A stretch of 18,344 bases of DNA from Candidatus Firestoneibacteriota bacterium (GCA_013335425.1 JAAXVQ010000008.1:1-18344), one strand, 5' to 3'. Positions 1-7,596 are shown, counted from the stretch's first letter. The notes: generated by a model from the letters alone, not told the origin. Numbers and translations are program-made.

Positions 1-369
1 TATACGGGGGACGGGGACGCTTTGATGCCGATGTTGGCCAACAACCTGGACAAAACCACGACTCTGCAAAAAGGCGGCATTGAAATCACTCTGCAAACCG
101 CCTTGCAGCCCCAGTCCAACCTGGTGGCCTATACCATGCAGTTGAACCTGTTCAGCCAGGACTGCGCCCCGGGGATGGTCTTGTACGACAAACCCAGTAC
201 CTGGAACGCCCGCATTGTGGGCCTGGTCCTCAAAGCCAAGTTGCTGGAACAAACCAAAAAAAACATCGCGGACTTGATGGGGCAGGCGGCCCTGGATTTG
301 CAGCGGGTGCGGGGGCAGCTTTCCACCCGCTTGCCGGAACCTATTTTAGCCGCGGCCGCCGGCCGCTGA
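1..369 (+). CDS. Hypothetical protein, 3' portion (5' end probably outside window)
   Basis: The reading frame is open from base 1 to the TGA at 367-369 (122 codons) and reads Y-T-G-D-G-D-A-L before the first ATG at 25, so the gene most likely begins upstream of the window. An internal start at ATG 25 or ATG 31, or TTG 22, cannot be excluded, because a GGGGA at 13-17 could act as a ribosome binding site for ATG 25. The product looks soluble, with no signal peptide or membrane segment in the visible part, and its C-terminal third is helix-like (roughly residues 75-115). I do not recognise the family. The next gene starts 13 bases downstream in the same direction, so the two are probably co-transcribed. 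Coding is supported by the uninterrupted frame and protein-like composition only. Confidence 0.6.
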   Translation, partial: YTGDGDALMPMLANNLDKTTTLQKGGIEITLQTALQPQSNLVAYTMQLNLFSQDCAPGMVLYDKPSTWNARIVGLVLKAKLLEQTKKNIADLMGQAALDLQRVRGQLSTRLPEPILAAAAGR

Positions 370-382
370 AAGCGGGGACTTC

Positions 383-718
383 ATGACCTTGACGGAATTC
401 TACGCGGGACTCGCAGGGTTGGAACAGTTCGAATTGCGTTCGGCCGACGAAAACCTGGTGGATGTGGTGTTTGAAGCTAAAGACGCGGCCGCGTGGCAGG
501 CACGCCTGGAGTCCCTGCTGGGCCCGCCCCTCAAACCTGCAGGACAGAGCCCCGATTCACGTGTGAAAAAAATCGCCAAGTCCTTGGGCGGCATCCGCAA
601 CGAACAAACCCTGTTCAGTCAAACCTGCGGAGAACTTTTCCTGATCGCTGTTTTCTGGCCCTGGCAAAACGGCCGTTGCACAACCTGCAAGGCTTTTTAT
701 ATCAATGCGGTGGGGTAA
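383..718 (+). CDS. Small hypothetical protein (111 aa)
   Basis: The ATG start at 383 is preceded by GGGGA at 374-378 with 4-5 bases of spacing, a reasonable ribosome binding site. The TAA stop is at 716-718. The product is a small soluble protein with an acidic N-terminal half and a C-terminal half carrying the aromatic run FWPWQNG and a Cys-x-x-Cys pair (C-T-T-C) near residue 100. No family is recognised. It follows the partial upstream gene by 13 bases, which suggests one transcription unit. The stop codon lies 6 bases before the perfect palindrome at 725-748, and the opposing operon ends at 747. The overlapping longer plus-strand frame at 493-1059 was judged a shadow, because it runs antisense through the zinc-ribbon gene. 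Confidence 0.6.
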   Translation: MTLTEFYAGLAGLEQFELRSADENLVDVVFEAKDAAAWQARLESLLGPPLKPAGQSPDSRVKKIAKSLGGIRNEQTLFSQTCGELFLIAVFWPWQNGRCTTCKAFYINAVG

Positions 719-724
719 AACACC

Positions 725-748
725 AGGGGCGTATGGCCATACGCCCCT
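725..748. repeat. Perfect 24-bp palindrome between convergent genes
   Basis: Bases 725-748 are identical to their own reverse complement: two 12-base arms, AGGGGCGTATGG and its complement, with no interruption. As RNA it would form a stem of about 10 bp with a GGCC loop on either strand. It fills the gap between the convergent genes ending at 718 and 747. The TAG stop of the minus-strand zinc-ribbon gene (747-749) is built partly from its edge. It lacks a good U-run on the plus strand and has only TTTT a few bases beyond it on the minus strand, so terminator function is weak. From memory it resembles the GTAGGGGCG...CGCCCCTAC type of dispersed palindromes seen in many environmental genomes. 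Confidence 0.75.
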
Positions 749-1037
749 ACAATAATTCAATCCGACATCGGGGACATTGCCGCGGGGTCCGCATTAAGCC
801 CATAAAAAGGCCGCAGGCCGGGCAGCGCCAGAGCAGCACCATGACCGCGCCGAGCAAAACCATGACCGCGAGGATAATCAATTGCCAAGCCCGGGCGGTC
901 AAACCTTCCACCAGCAGCGCGGCATTTTCATTGAAAAAACCGATCAAGGCCAGACCCAAAATCATCACGACCCCGCAAGCTGCGGCCAGCACTTTGCGGA
1001 GGCGAAACGCCCCGGCGGCGGAGGCGGGCGGAATCAC
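747..1037 (-). CDS. Small membrane protein with C-terminal zinc ribbon (96 aa)
   Basis: I place the start at GTG 1037-1035, whose last two bases overlap the TGA stop of the upstream GT39 gene (GTGA, 4-bp overlap), implying translational coupling. The frame stays open much further upstream, to 1691, but that part is antisense noise inside the GT39 gene. The 96-aa product has two hydrophobic segments (about residues 16-35 and 51-70) followed by a compact zinc-ribbon signature, C-P-A-C at 72-75 and C-P-R-C at 88-91, giving a CxxC-x12-CxxC spacing. The topology implied is a membrane hairpin with a cytoplasmic or membrane-proximal metal knuckle. Function is unknown. Its position suggests a partner or stability factor for the GT39 enzyme. 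It is the last gene of the minus-strand operon. Confidence 0.75.
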   Translation of the reverse strand: MIPPASAAGAFRLRKVLAAACGVVMILGLALIGFFNENAALLVEGLTARAWQLIILAVMVLLGAVMVLLWRCPACGLFMGLMRTPRQCPRCRIELL

Positions 1038-3637
1038 CAAACCGGCTCCAAAGCCGTGAACGGCACTTTTTGCTTGGTCCCGCGTGGCGGCGTCCAGGAA
1101 AGCATGAGCGTCGGGTAAGCGCCGTCCGATTTTTGGTAATCGATGCGGATGCGGTGAGGTCCGGCCGTTAACCGCACCGAGGCTTCCTGATAAGCGTCGG
1201 CCACGTTGTTGGCCACCACCGTGCGGTCGTCCAAATACAGCCAGGCCGCTTGGTTGTTGAGCACACCGAACGCATACACGCCCGCCGTCGGCACCGTGAG
1301 GATGCCTTCCCAGCGGGCGGAAAAAGGCGCGGAGAGCGGAAAGTCCGCGCCCAGCAAAGACATGAACGGGTCCACCCGTTTTAGGTACGGCGCCCCCTGC
1401 CATTGGGCCGAGGTGAAATAGGTGCCGGCCAAACCATGCACTTGGGTCCGCGGCGATAAATACGTCCCGGGAACCACGTTCCAACCTTCGGCCGTCCGGC
1501 GTTTCCAAAACACGCGCACCTGACGCCCGGCGGGAAACGAGGCCTGCAGCTCCAACGCATGGAGCCCTTGCGGAAGCTCCACCCCCTCCTCGGACACTTC
1601 CCGGCGGTCCAGACGCAGGCGTACCTCGGAAGCCCCTTCCACCCGGAACTGATACACGTCCCAGGCGGGCGTTTTGAGCGATCCGCTCCAACGTACCCGG
1701 AGCCTGCCTTTGAAGGGGGCGCTCGCGGGCTCGACCATGAATTCGCGCGTCCCCTCCTGCCGGCGGACGGTTTGCCCGTCCTCGCTGGTATACTCCGCGT
1801 TCACCCCCCGTCCCCGCAGCACTTCCTCGGCCGGAACGCGGACTTCGGTGAACAGATCAAAGTCAAAGGGGCTGGGAAAAACAGTCAGCTTGGCGCCGGG
1901 GTAGTAGTAGCGCAGCATCTCTTTGGCGTTCTCGTGGACCGACAACAAACAGTATTCCAGATTTTTGCTCCCTTGATAAGCGCTGGGCACCGATTGCACC
2001 ATGCTGAACGGTTCCGCCTCCAGCACCGGGTAACCCAAGAAGCGGATGGTGGGGTAATCGAAGGAACCGGCTGAAATATAGGCGTGATAATTTCCGCCCA
2101 ACTCGCGCAGGCGCTGCCCCATGGCCGCTTCGCGCGAAGCGAACTCCGACCAGCAAGCCATGGTGTTGGCTTGACGGTCGAAATAATCGTATAAATTCTG
2201 ATAACCGATCCAAAAACCCAAGGGAAGCAGACCCAGCCAAAGCCAACGCCGCCAGGAAGCGTTCCGGGCCAAGCCGAGCGCGCCTTGCCAGAGAAACTCC
2301 AGGCCGAAACCGGCGAGCAAGCCCACGGGCACGATCGCCCCGATGCAGCGGTAGCCCTGGGGCGCTTCAATGGTGAGAAAGCCGGGGACCAAAGCCGCCA
2401 AAAACCAGAGCACGGTCAAGAAGGCGTGGCGGCGTTGCAGGTTTTTCAGGCTCCAGATCAGCCCCAGGCCGAAGAGCAGGCCGGTGGTGAAATCCAGCAT
2501 CGGGACCTCGGGGATGTTGTGTCTCCCGTTGCAGTCCCCGAAAAAATTAAACATCAGCAGGGTGGTCTTGACGTTCATCCAAAAAGCGTGCGCGGCTTGG
2601 GCCGGAGGCACGTGGTTGAAGATCAGCACCTGCCCGTTGCGCGCAAAAAAACGGTCTTGCTGCGTCAAGGCAAAATGTCCCAGGGGGGCGAAAACCAAAA
2701 ACGCCACGGCCAAAAACACCAGCACGTTGGTCCATTGTTCGCGCAGGAATTTCTTGTCCCACGCCAACTGCATGACCAAATACGGACCCAGGACAAAGGG
2801 CACCAAATTGGAAGCATAGTAAGTATAGAGCCCCAGGGCAACTGCCAGGCCCGAGAGGGCCATATGCCAGCGGTTCCTGGTTTCCAGGCCGCGCAGGAGG
2901 AAGTATGCGGCGGCGGCGCCGAAAAAAGGCGTGGCGGCACCCACAAAATCGATGCGCGAAAAATTGATGTGCCAGCGCATTACGGCCAGCAGGAAAACGG
3001 CGGCTAAGGCTACGGGGCGGGAGAACATGCGCCGGGCCAGAAAATAGAAAGCGCCCACGGTCAACCAGCCCAGCAAGGCGGGCACCATGCGGGCGGCGCC
3101 GATATTCACGCCTCCCAAGCGCAGTGCGAGAGAATTCAAATAATGAAAGAGGGTGGGCAGCGGGGCATCCGAGGGGCCGAAAATGGGAACATAATTGGGG
3201 TCCAGGATGATTTGCAGACCAATGAGCGCATTGGCCGCTTCGTCAAAGGAAAAGCCATTGGGTTGATGCGCCAGATTCCAGGTCCGAACCACGGCCGCCA
3301 GGAGCAGAACCCCCGCCAAAATACCGGCTTCCCAGGGTTTGGAAATGTTCACCGCAGGTTCCTCGGCCGGCGCGGGTTTCCAAACCAGCGTCACCAACAG
3401 GACGGCTGCCGCCAGCCAGCAAGCCAAGCCCGGCCAAAGTTGGCGCGCAAACCATTGATCCTGCCCCAGCCAGGCAAAAATCACCACCCCGGCCAGAAGT
3501 GCGGGCTTAAGCCAGTCGCGTTCACCGACGGTGCCGCGTGCTCTGGACTTGAGCGGCGCCGGGCTCACGGCTGCCGCGCTTCGCGGTTTGCTGATGCGCT
3601 TTGGGCTGCCGGCGCGATTCTTGGGCTTGATGGCCAT
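1034..3637 (-). CDS. GT39-type membrane glycosyltransferase with two C-terminal PA14-like domains
   Basis: The product is 867 aa from ATG 3637. A GTG 14 codons upstream (3679) is possible but has poorly spaced ribosome-binding bases, whereas AGGGGG lies 12 bases before the ATG. After a basic cytoplasmic tail (1-42) come about eleven or twelve membrane segments to about residue 480. The first long outer loop holds F-D-E-A (D132, E133), matching the acidic pair that GT39/ArnT/PMT enzymes use for the lipid-linked donor. P-Q-G-Y-R at 426-430 resembles the conserved late-loop motif. Residues about 605-729 and 735-866 each look like a PA14 beta-barrel (for example G-T-Y near the start, then R-W-x-G and V-Y-x-F motifs), a fold often associated with glycan binding. 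Family knowledge predicts transfer of a sugar from polyprenyl phosphate to a protein or glycan outside the cytoplasmic membrane. The substrate is unknown. Confidence 0.88.
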   Translation of the reverse strand: MAIKPKNRAGSPKRISKPRSAAAVSPAPLKSRARGTVGERDWLKPALLAGVVIFAWLGQDQWFARQLWPGLACWLAAAVLLVTLVWKPAPAEEPAVNISKPWEAGILAGVLLLAAVVRTWNLAHQPNGFSFDEAANALIGLQIILDPNYVPIFGPSDAPLPTLFHYLNSLALRLGGVNIGAARMVPALLGWLTVGAFYFLARRMFSRPVALAAVFLLAVMRWHINFSRIDFVGAATPFFGAAAAYFLLRGLETRNRWHMALSGLAVALGLYTYYASNLVPFVLGPYLVMQLAWDKKFLREQWTNVLVFLAVAFLVFAPLGHFALTQQDRFFARNGQVLIFNHVPPAQAAHAFWMNVKTTLLMFNFFGDCNGRHNIPEVPMLDFTTGLLFGLGLIWSLKNLQRRHAFLTVLWFLAALVPGFLTIEAPQGYRCIGAIVPVGLLAGFGLEFLWQGALGLARNASWRRWLWLGLLPLGFWIGYQNLYDYFDRQANTMACWSEFASREAAMGQRLRELGGNYHAYISAGSFDYPTIRFLGYPVLEAEPFSMVQSVPSAYQGSKNLEYCLLSVHENAKEMLRYYYPGAKLTVFPSPFDFDLFTEVRVPAEEVLRGRGVNAEYTSEDGQTVRRQEGTREFMVEPASAPFKGRLRVRWSGSLKTPAWDVYQFRVEGASEVRLRLDRREVSEEGVELPQGLHALELQASFPAGRQVRVFWKRRTAEGWNVVPGTYLSPRTQVHGLAGTYFTSAQWQGAPYLKRVDPFMSLLGADFPLSAPFSARWEGILTVPTAGVYAFGVLNNQAAWLYLDDRTVVANNVADAYQEASVRLTAGPHRIRIDYQKSDGAYPTLMLSWTPPRGTKQKVPFTALEPVW

Positions 3638-3694
3638 TGTCTTCTTTTGCCCCCTGACAGGATGGGTGAAAGCATTCACCCTTGGTTCGAAAAA

Positions 3695-4828
3695 TTATTT
3701 TGACGGTTTATGGTCAAAAAAGGCGTTGATCTCGCGGGCCACGCGCCGGGCTTGACCCGGTGAAGTCTCCGGCGTGATGGGCAGGCATAAAACCCGGCGC
3801 GCCAGTTTTTCCGCCACCGGGAAGAGCCGGCGGGCCGACGGCAGGCGCGCAAAAATCGGCTGCTGATGCAGGGCCAGGGGATAATGCACGGCCGTCTCCA
3901 CGCCGCGGCTTTTTAAATGCACGGCCAACGCGTCGCGCAGGTCGGTTTGCACGGCATATTGATGATACACGTGCCCGGCGCCGGCGCGGACTGCCGGCAG
4001 GACCAGCTTGGACGCGTCCAGCGCGCGGGCATACAAACCCGCCAAATTCCGGCGCTGTTGGTTCCAACGTTTCAACTGCGGCAGCTTCACGCGCAGCACC
4101 GCGGACTGCACTTCGTCCAGGCGCGAATTGTATCCCAGTTCCAAATGCCGGTATTTTTCCTCGCTCCCGTGATTGCGCAGACGCTTTACCCGGGCTGCCA
4201 GCTCCGGGCGGTTGGTCACCACCATGCCCCCGTCGCCGATGCCGCCCAGGTTTTTGGTGGGAAAAAACGAGAGACAACCGGCGTCCCCCAAGGCTCCCAC
4301 GGGTTTGCCCTGCCAAGTGGCGCCCAGCGCCTGGCAGGCGTCTTCCACCACGGCCAAACGATGCGTTCGCGCCAAAGCCAGCAGACGGGTCATGTCCGCG
4401 GCTTGGCCGTAAAGATGCACGGGCACGATGGCCCGGGTACGGCGGGTCAAACATTTTTTCACGGCCGCGGGCGAAAGCGTATACGTGACGGGATCCACGT
4501 CCGCCAGCACCGGGGTGGCGCCGGCGAGCATGACGGCCGAGGCCGTGGCCATAAAGGTGAAATCCGGGACGATCACTTCATCCCCTGGGCCCACCTCGAG
4601 CGCCCGCAGGGACAACAGCAGCGCGTCCGTACCCGAGTTCAGGCCGAGGCCGAAGCGAGCTCCGCAGAGCCCGGCAATTTCCTTTTCCAAGGCCTGCGTC
4701 TCGGGCCCCAAAATAAAATGCGCCCCCGCGAGCGTTCGTTCCAGGGCGGCCAAAATATGCGCCTGGAGTTTCCGATGCTGGGCCGGAAGATTGATGAACG
4801 GAACCTGCGGACTAGCGATTTTTTTCAT
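3695..4828 (-). CDS. DegT/DnrJ/EryC1/StrS family sugar aminotransferase
   Basis: The 377-aa product has the usual length for this PLP-dependent fold-type I family, which transaminates keto-sugar nucleotides to amino sugars in the cytoplasm. Visible hallmarks are S-G-T-D-A-L at 65-70 (phosphate binding), V-E-D-A at 161-164 with D163 expected to pair with the PLP ring nitrogen, F-F-P-T-K-N-L-G at 188-195 with K192 the expected Schiff-base lysine, and G-Y-N-S-R-L-D-E at 232-239 typical of the substrate-binding loop. The ATG start at 4828 has GGGTGA about 6 bases ahead and overlaps the end of the DUF268 gene by 17 bases. The GT39 gene follows 57 bases after its stop. The exact substrate (3- or 4-keto sugar) cannot be read from the sequence. 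Confidence 0.93.
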   Translation of the reverse strand: MKKIASPQVPFINLPAQHRKLQAHILAALERTLAGAHFILGPETQALEKEIAGLCGARFGLGLNSGTDALLLSLRALEVGPGDEVIVPDFTFMATASAVMLAGATPVLADVDPVTYTLSPAAVKKCLTRRTRAIVPVHLYGQAADMTRLLALARTHRLAVVEDACQALGATWQGKPVGALGDAGCLSFFPTKNLGGIGDGGMVVTNRPELAARVKRLRNHGSEEKYRHLELGYNSRLDEVQSAVLRVKLPQLKRWNQQRRNLAGLYARALDASKLVLPAVRAGAGHVYHQYAVQTDLRDALAVHLKSRGVETAVHYPLALHQQPIFARLPSARRLFPVAEKLARRVLCLPITPETSPGQARRVAREINAFFDHKPSK

Positions 4829-5639
4829 GTGATTTCACCCGGGGACTTTTGATTTTTTGAAGTTCAAACAAACCGCAGCCGAAGCGGCAGCCGAAATTGT
4901 TTTCCCACGCCGCCCGGGTCCAGGATTTGGGTTGCACCAAATCCCCGGCATCGTTGACATAGGCGAACGACCGCAGGCGGTAGGTGCCCGCAAACCAGGT
5001 GCTCAGATGCGCCAGGGAAAACACCCGGTGGGCGTCAAACTCAATGCGGGTTTCGCCGATGGGCACGGAAAAATACAGCACGCCGCCCGGACGCAGCATT
5101 TGGTGAAGATGGACCCAGGCTTTCCGATGCCCCGCAAAGTCCGGCGTGTCGCCGTAGCGCCCCAAGCCGATGTGCTCGAGCACGCTCAGGCAGGAGAGCG
5201 AATCACAGTAGCCGTGAAACGCAAACGGCTCGGCCGCCAAATCCGCCTGGCGAAAAGTCACGTTGGGTATTTGCGCCGCTTGGGCGCGCACGTCAAAAAC
5301 TTCCAGCGCCCTAAACGCGGCCACATGCGCCACGAACCCGTCCAGGCGCGAGCCGACGTCCACATGCCGGCGCGGACGGTTTTGGAAAATCCGCTGCGCG
5401 GCCCAAAGGTCCTGGTGGAAGTAATGCCCGCGGGCCGTGCCGCTGGTTTCGAAACGGTCCCCCAGGCAGGGCATCCAAACCCCCCAGCGGAAGTCCCTCT
5501 GCCCGGCCGGCGCTTTTGCGCAAAACGCGAAAAAATTCGCGACATGCCGCGGCAGCCCTGCCAGCGAGCGCAAGGAGCGCAACGGGTCCCAGCCGGCCTG
5601 ATTCAGCAGATGATAAACCCACTTGCCCAACCAATACAT
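4812..5639 (-). CDS. DUF268 protein, methyltransferase-like
   Basis: The product is 275 aa from ATG 5639, chosen because GGGAG lies 5 bases upstream. A TTG at 5651 in the same frame would overlap that binding site. The sequence matches the DUF268 family as I know it from bacterial surface-polysaccharide loci: M-P-C-L-G-D-R near 56-62, G-H-Y-F-H-Q-D-L-W at 71-79, then H-V-D-V-G-S-R-L-D-G-F at 92-102 in the position of methyltransferase motif I. L-S-V-L-E-H-I-G-L-G-R-Y-G-D follows at 151-164 and L-R-P-G-G-V-L-Y-F-S-V-P-I-G at 182-195. This is a class I SAM-methyltransferase fold with a degenerate SAM loop (DVGSR rather than DxGxGxG). A role in modifying a sugar or glycan is inferred from context; the reaction is not established. 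It overlaps the aminotransferase start by 17 bases. Confidence 0.85.
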   Translation of the reverse strand: MYWLGKWVYHLLNQAGWDPLRSLRSLAGLPRHVANFFAFCAKAPAGQRDFRWGVWMPCLGDRFETSGTARGHYFHQDLWAAQRIFQNRPRRHVDVGSRLDGFVAHVAAFRALEVFDVRAQAAQIPNVTFRQADLAAEPFAFHGYCDSLSCLSVLEHIGLGRYGDTPDFAGHRKAWVHLHQMLRPGGVLYFSVPIGETRIEFDAHRVFSLAHLSTWFAGTYRLRSFAYVNDAGDLVQPKSWTRAAWENNFGCRFGCGLFELQKIKSPRVKSHEKNR

Positions 5640-5747
5640 AACCGCTCCCAAGGCGGCCGGAAAAAAAACACCCGGCCGCCAGAGTAATTGTGAAGCGTGC
5701 CCAAAAGCAAACCCGCTCCCGCTTGCAGCCGTCCAACCGGCTATACC

Positions 5748-6614
5748 CTACTTGATCCATCCCCGCAGGGTGTTGAACAACCATACCCGCCAAACGCCGG
5801 GCATAAGCCGCATGGTGATCTGCTGCAAACTCCCGTAAATCTTATCAAAAAACGTCATGCGGTAGCCAAACTCTTTTACCGCCCGCCGCCGGATCTCCAA
5901 GGTCTTGACTTCCATGGCGCGGGTGGAACCCGTGGTCATGGACTTGGGCACCACCCGGTAACGCAAAAGCGTGTCCGCCAGATTGCCGAATTTGGCCAGC
6001 CGCCCCAGACGAAAATACAGCTCATAATCTTCGGCCGGATTATAGGCCGGGTCATAAAGTCCCGCCTGCAGCAGTACGGCTTTGCGCAGGATGATCGTGG
6101 GGTGGGAAAAAGGGCTGTAGCAAAACAAACGGGCGCGGATTTCCCCGTCGGTTAAGGCATACCGGCGCACGCCGATGAGGCGGTCCTGCCCGTCGATGAT
6201 GTCCATGGCGCCGCCGGCCACCCCCACTTCGGGGTGCGCATCCAAATAGGCCACCTGCTTGGCAATGCGGTCCGGCAGGGAAACATCGTCGCTGTCCATA
6301 CGGACCAAATATTCACCCCGGGCGGCTTCAATGGCGCGGTTGAGCGTCCGGCTCAATTTCAAGTTGGTTTCATTGCGCAGCAACCGGATGCGCTTATCCC
6401 GGCGGGCATAGTTTTGCAAAATCTCGGGAGAACGGTCGCGGCTTTGATCGTCCACGAGGATAAGTTCAAACGCACGGTAGGTCTGTTTTAAGATGCTCTC
6501 GATTGCGGCGGGCAAATAGTCGGCCGTATTATAAACCGGCATGATCACCGAAACCCTTACGCAGGGCGCGGTCGATCGCAGGGACGGCGTCTTTTTTTTT
6601 CGGGACAACGCCAT
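5748..6614 (-). CDS. GT2 family glycosyltransferase
   Basis: The product is 288 aa from ATG 6614, one base after the TAG of the upstream methyltransferase (6616), with GGGAG 11 bases before it. The open frame continues to 6830 but that extension is antisense to nothing new: it overlaps the methyltransferase in another frame and is not used. The GT-A fold is clear. V-S-V-I-M-P-V-Y-N-T at 21-30 is the nucleotide-sugar-binding strand, followed by V-D-D-Q-S at 54-58. M-D-S-D-D at 106-110 is the metal-binding DxD, and A-E-D-Y-E-L at 194-199 carries the expected catalytic base region. A C-terminal amphipathic stretch (about 255-288) may touch the membrane. It should transfer a sugar from NDP-sugar to a growing lipid-linked glycan on the cytoplasmic face. 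Donor and acceptor cannot be assigned. Confidence 0.92.
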   Translation of the reverse strand: MALSRKKKTPSLRSTAPCVRVSVIMPVYNTADYLPAAIESILKQTYRAFELILVDDQSRDRSPEILQNYARRDKRIRLLRNETNLKLSRTLNRAIEAARGEYLVRMDSDDVSLPDRIAKQVAYLDAHPEVGVAGGAMDIIDGQDRLIGVRRYALTDGEIRARLFCYSPFSHPTIILRKAVLLQAGLYDPAYNPAEDYELYFRLGRLAKFGNLADTLLRYRVVPKSMTTGSTRAMEVKTLEIRRRAVKEFGYRMTFFDKIYGSLQQITMRLMPGVWRVWLFNTLRGWIK

Positions 6615-6615
6615 G

Positions 6616-7287
6616 CTACTTAGCTCTCCCTTTTCCCGGAACCACGGCGATCTGGTACGTAAGCCAGGGATTGAAGACGCGGACCTTTTCCAGCAACTCT
6701 TCCGCGAAGTTAAGCACGGCCAGCAGCCAGGGCGCATCCCAGGGCAGGCAGCGGCTCTCGGCCATGGTGGCGGCCAAAGGTCCGGCCTCCGCCAAAAAAC
6801 GCCGCAACTTCCGCCGCGTGAAATGATCATGCTCGCCGAAAAGCGTCAAATGCAGATAAAAAACCGGATTAAAGCGGTTGGCCTCAATCACCACAATAGG
6901 CCCCCCCGGCCTGACGACACGCCGCAGTTCGGCCAAGGCTTTTTGCGGATTTTTCATATGATGAAACGCGTCTTTAACCAAAGCGGCGTCAAATTGCGCA
7001 TCGGGAAACGGCAGCGCCTCGGCTGAGGCTTCGCAAAAAATGCCCCCGCCTTGCTGCAGGCGTTCCAGGGCCGCGTCCTGGCACTCGACGTCCAGACCCG
7101 TGACCTGGCAACCCCATTCGGCCAGAACCTCCGAAGCGTGTCCGCCCCCGCAACCCGCGTCCAAAACCCGGCTGCGCTCGGGAAACAAATGACGCACCCG
7201 CCGCAGCAGGCGCTGGTAGTACAACCGTTCGGCCGGGCGCAAACGCGGAGCGCGCACCCGCAAAGCGGTGTCGGGGTTTAAATGCAT
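6616..7287 (-). CDS. Class I SAM-dependent methyltransferase (Methyltransf_11 type)
   Basis: The 223-aa product begins at ATG 7287 with AGGAAG 4-5 bases upstream. Motif I is V-L-D-A-G-C-G-G-G-H at 41-50, the acidic residue ending strand 2 is D66 in G-L-D-V, and A-L-P-F-P-D-A-Q-F-D at 91-100 is the typical motif before strand 4. R-P-G-G-P follows at 126-130. This is the UbiE/Methyltransf_11 arrangement. In a glycan locus it could methylate a sugar hydroxyl, a lipid carrier or a small precursor; nothing in the sequence fixes the substrate. It is the first gene of the six-gene minus-strand operon and sits just downstream of a credible promoter (7332-7360). The GT2 gene follows after one base. 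Confidence 0.9.
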   Translation of the reverse strand: MHLNPDTALRVRAPRLRPAERLYYQRLLRRVRHLFPERSRVLDAGCGGGHASEVLAEWGCQVTGLDVECQDAALERLQQGGGIFCEASAEALPFPDAQFDAALVKDAFHHMKNPQKALAELRRVVRPGGPIVVIEANRFNPVFYLHLTLFGEHDHFTRRKLRRFLAEAGPLAATMAESRCLPWDAPWLLAVLNFAEELLEKVRVFNPWLTYQIAVVPGKGRAK

Positions 7288-7331
7288 GGTTCTTCCTATC
7301 CGGAAATGGTGGGGTTTGAGAAAACAAAAAA

Positions 7332-7360
7332 AGAATATCGGTTATTCCCTCGGGCGTCAA
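7332..7360 (-). promoter_or_regulatory. Sigma70-type promoter for the minus-strand glycan operon
   Basis: On the minus strand TTGACG (7360-7355, 5 of 6 matches to consensus) is separated by exactly 17 bases from TATTCT (7337-7332, 4 of 6). Transcription would begin near 7325, giving a leader of about 40 bases before the ATG at 7287. No second comparable candidate was seen for this operon. Confidence 0.5.
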
Positions 7361-7503
7361 GCTGGAAAAAACACGGCCGCCGAACTTTTAAAACCAATCA
7401 CCCCATCGGGCGGAGTCTAAACGACCTCCGGAGCCAATCTGATTTTCGCTTGCTTAGAATGTTTTTAATATGATAGTATTCACAAGATTTTACAACCACT
7501 GTC

Positions 7504-7540
7504 CGGGCCGGCTGAAAGGCCCGCAACGGACTTTTCCGTT
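7504..7540 (+). promoter_or_regulatory. Two tandem short hairpins in the leader region of the GT-C gene
   Basis: The 309-base divergent gap 7288-7596 holds, besides the minus-strand promoter, two adjacent hairpins: CGGGCC (7504-7509) pairing with GGCCCG (7518-7523), and AACGGA (7525-7530) pairing with TCCGTT (7535-7540). They lie 57-93 bases before the TTG start at 7597. An AT-rich stretch at 7465-7480 and TTATTATATAC near 7553-7563 could supply a -10, but no -35 element is convincing. No known riboswitch consensus was recognised. Function (leader structure, protein-binding site or none) is open. Confidence 0.3.
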
Positions 7541-7596
7541 AGAGTACGTTCCTTATTATATACAACTTCAATACCCACAGAAAAGGGGGCGGGGAA

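Noticed and set aside
493..1059. A 188-codon plus-strand open frame
   Set aside because: It overlaps the small gene at 383-718 and runs antisense through the zinc-ribbon gene. Its composition is basic and low-complexity, without a ribosome binding site or domain.
747..1691. A 314-codon minus-strand open frame whose end is the zinc-ribbon protein
   Set aside because: Everything upstream of about 1037 overlaps the GT39 gene in another frame and has low-complexity Gly/Arg/Pro composition. Only the last 96 codons, starting at the GTG that overlaps the GT39 stop, look like a protein.
3917..4852. A 311-codon plus-strand open frame antisense to the aminotransferase
   Set aside because: It is a codon-bias shadow. 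The minus strand carries a complete DegT aminotransferase with all catalytic motifs.
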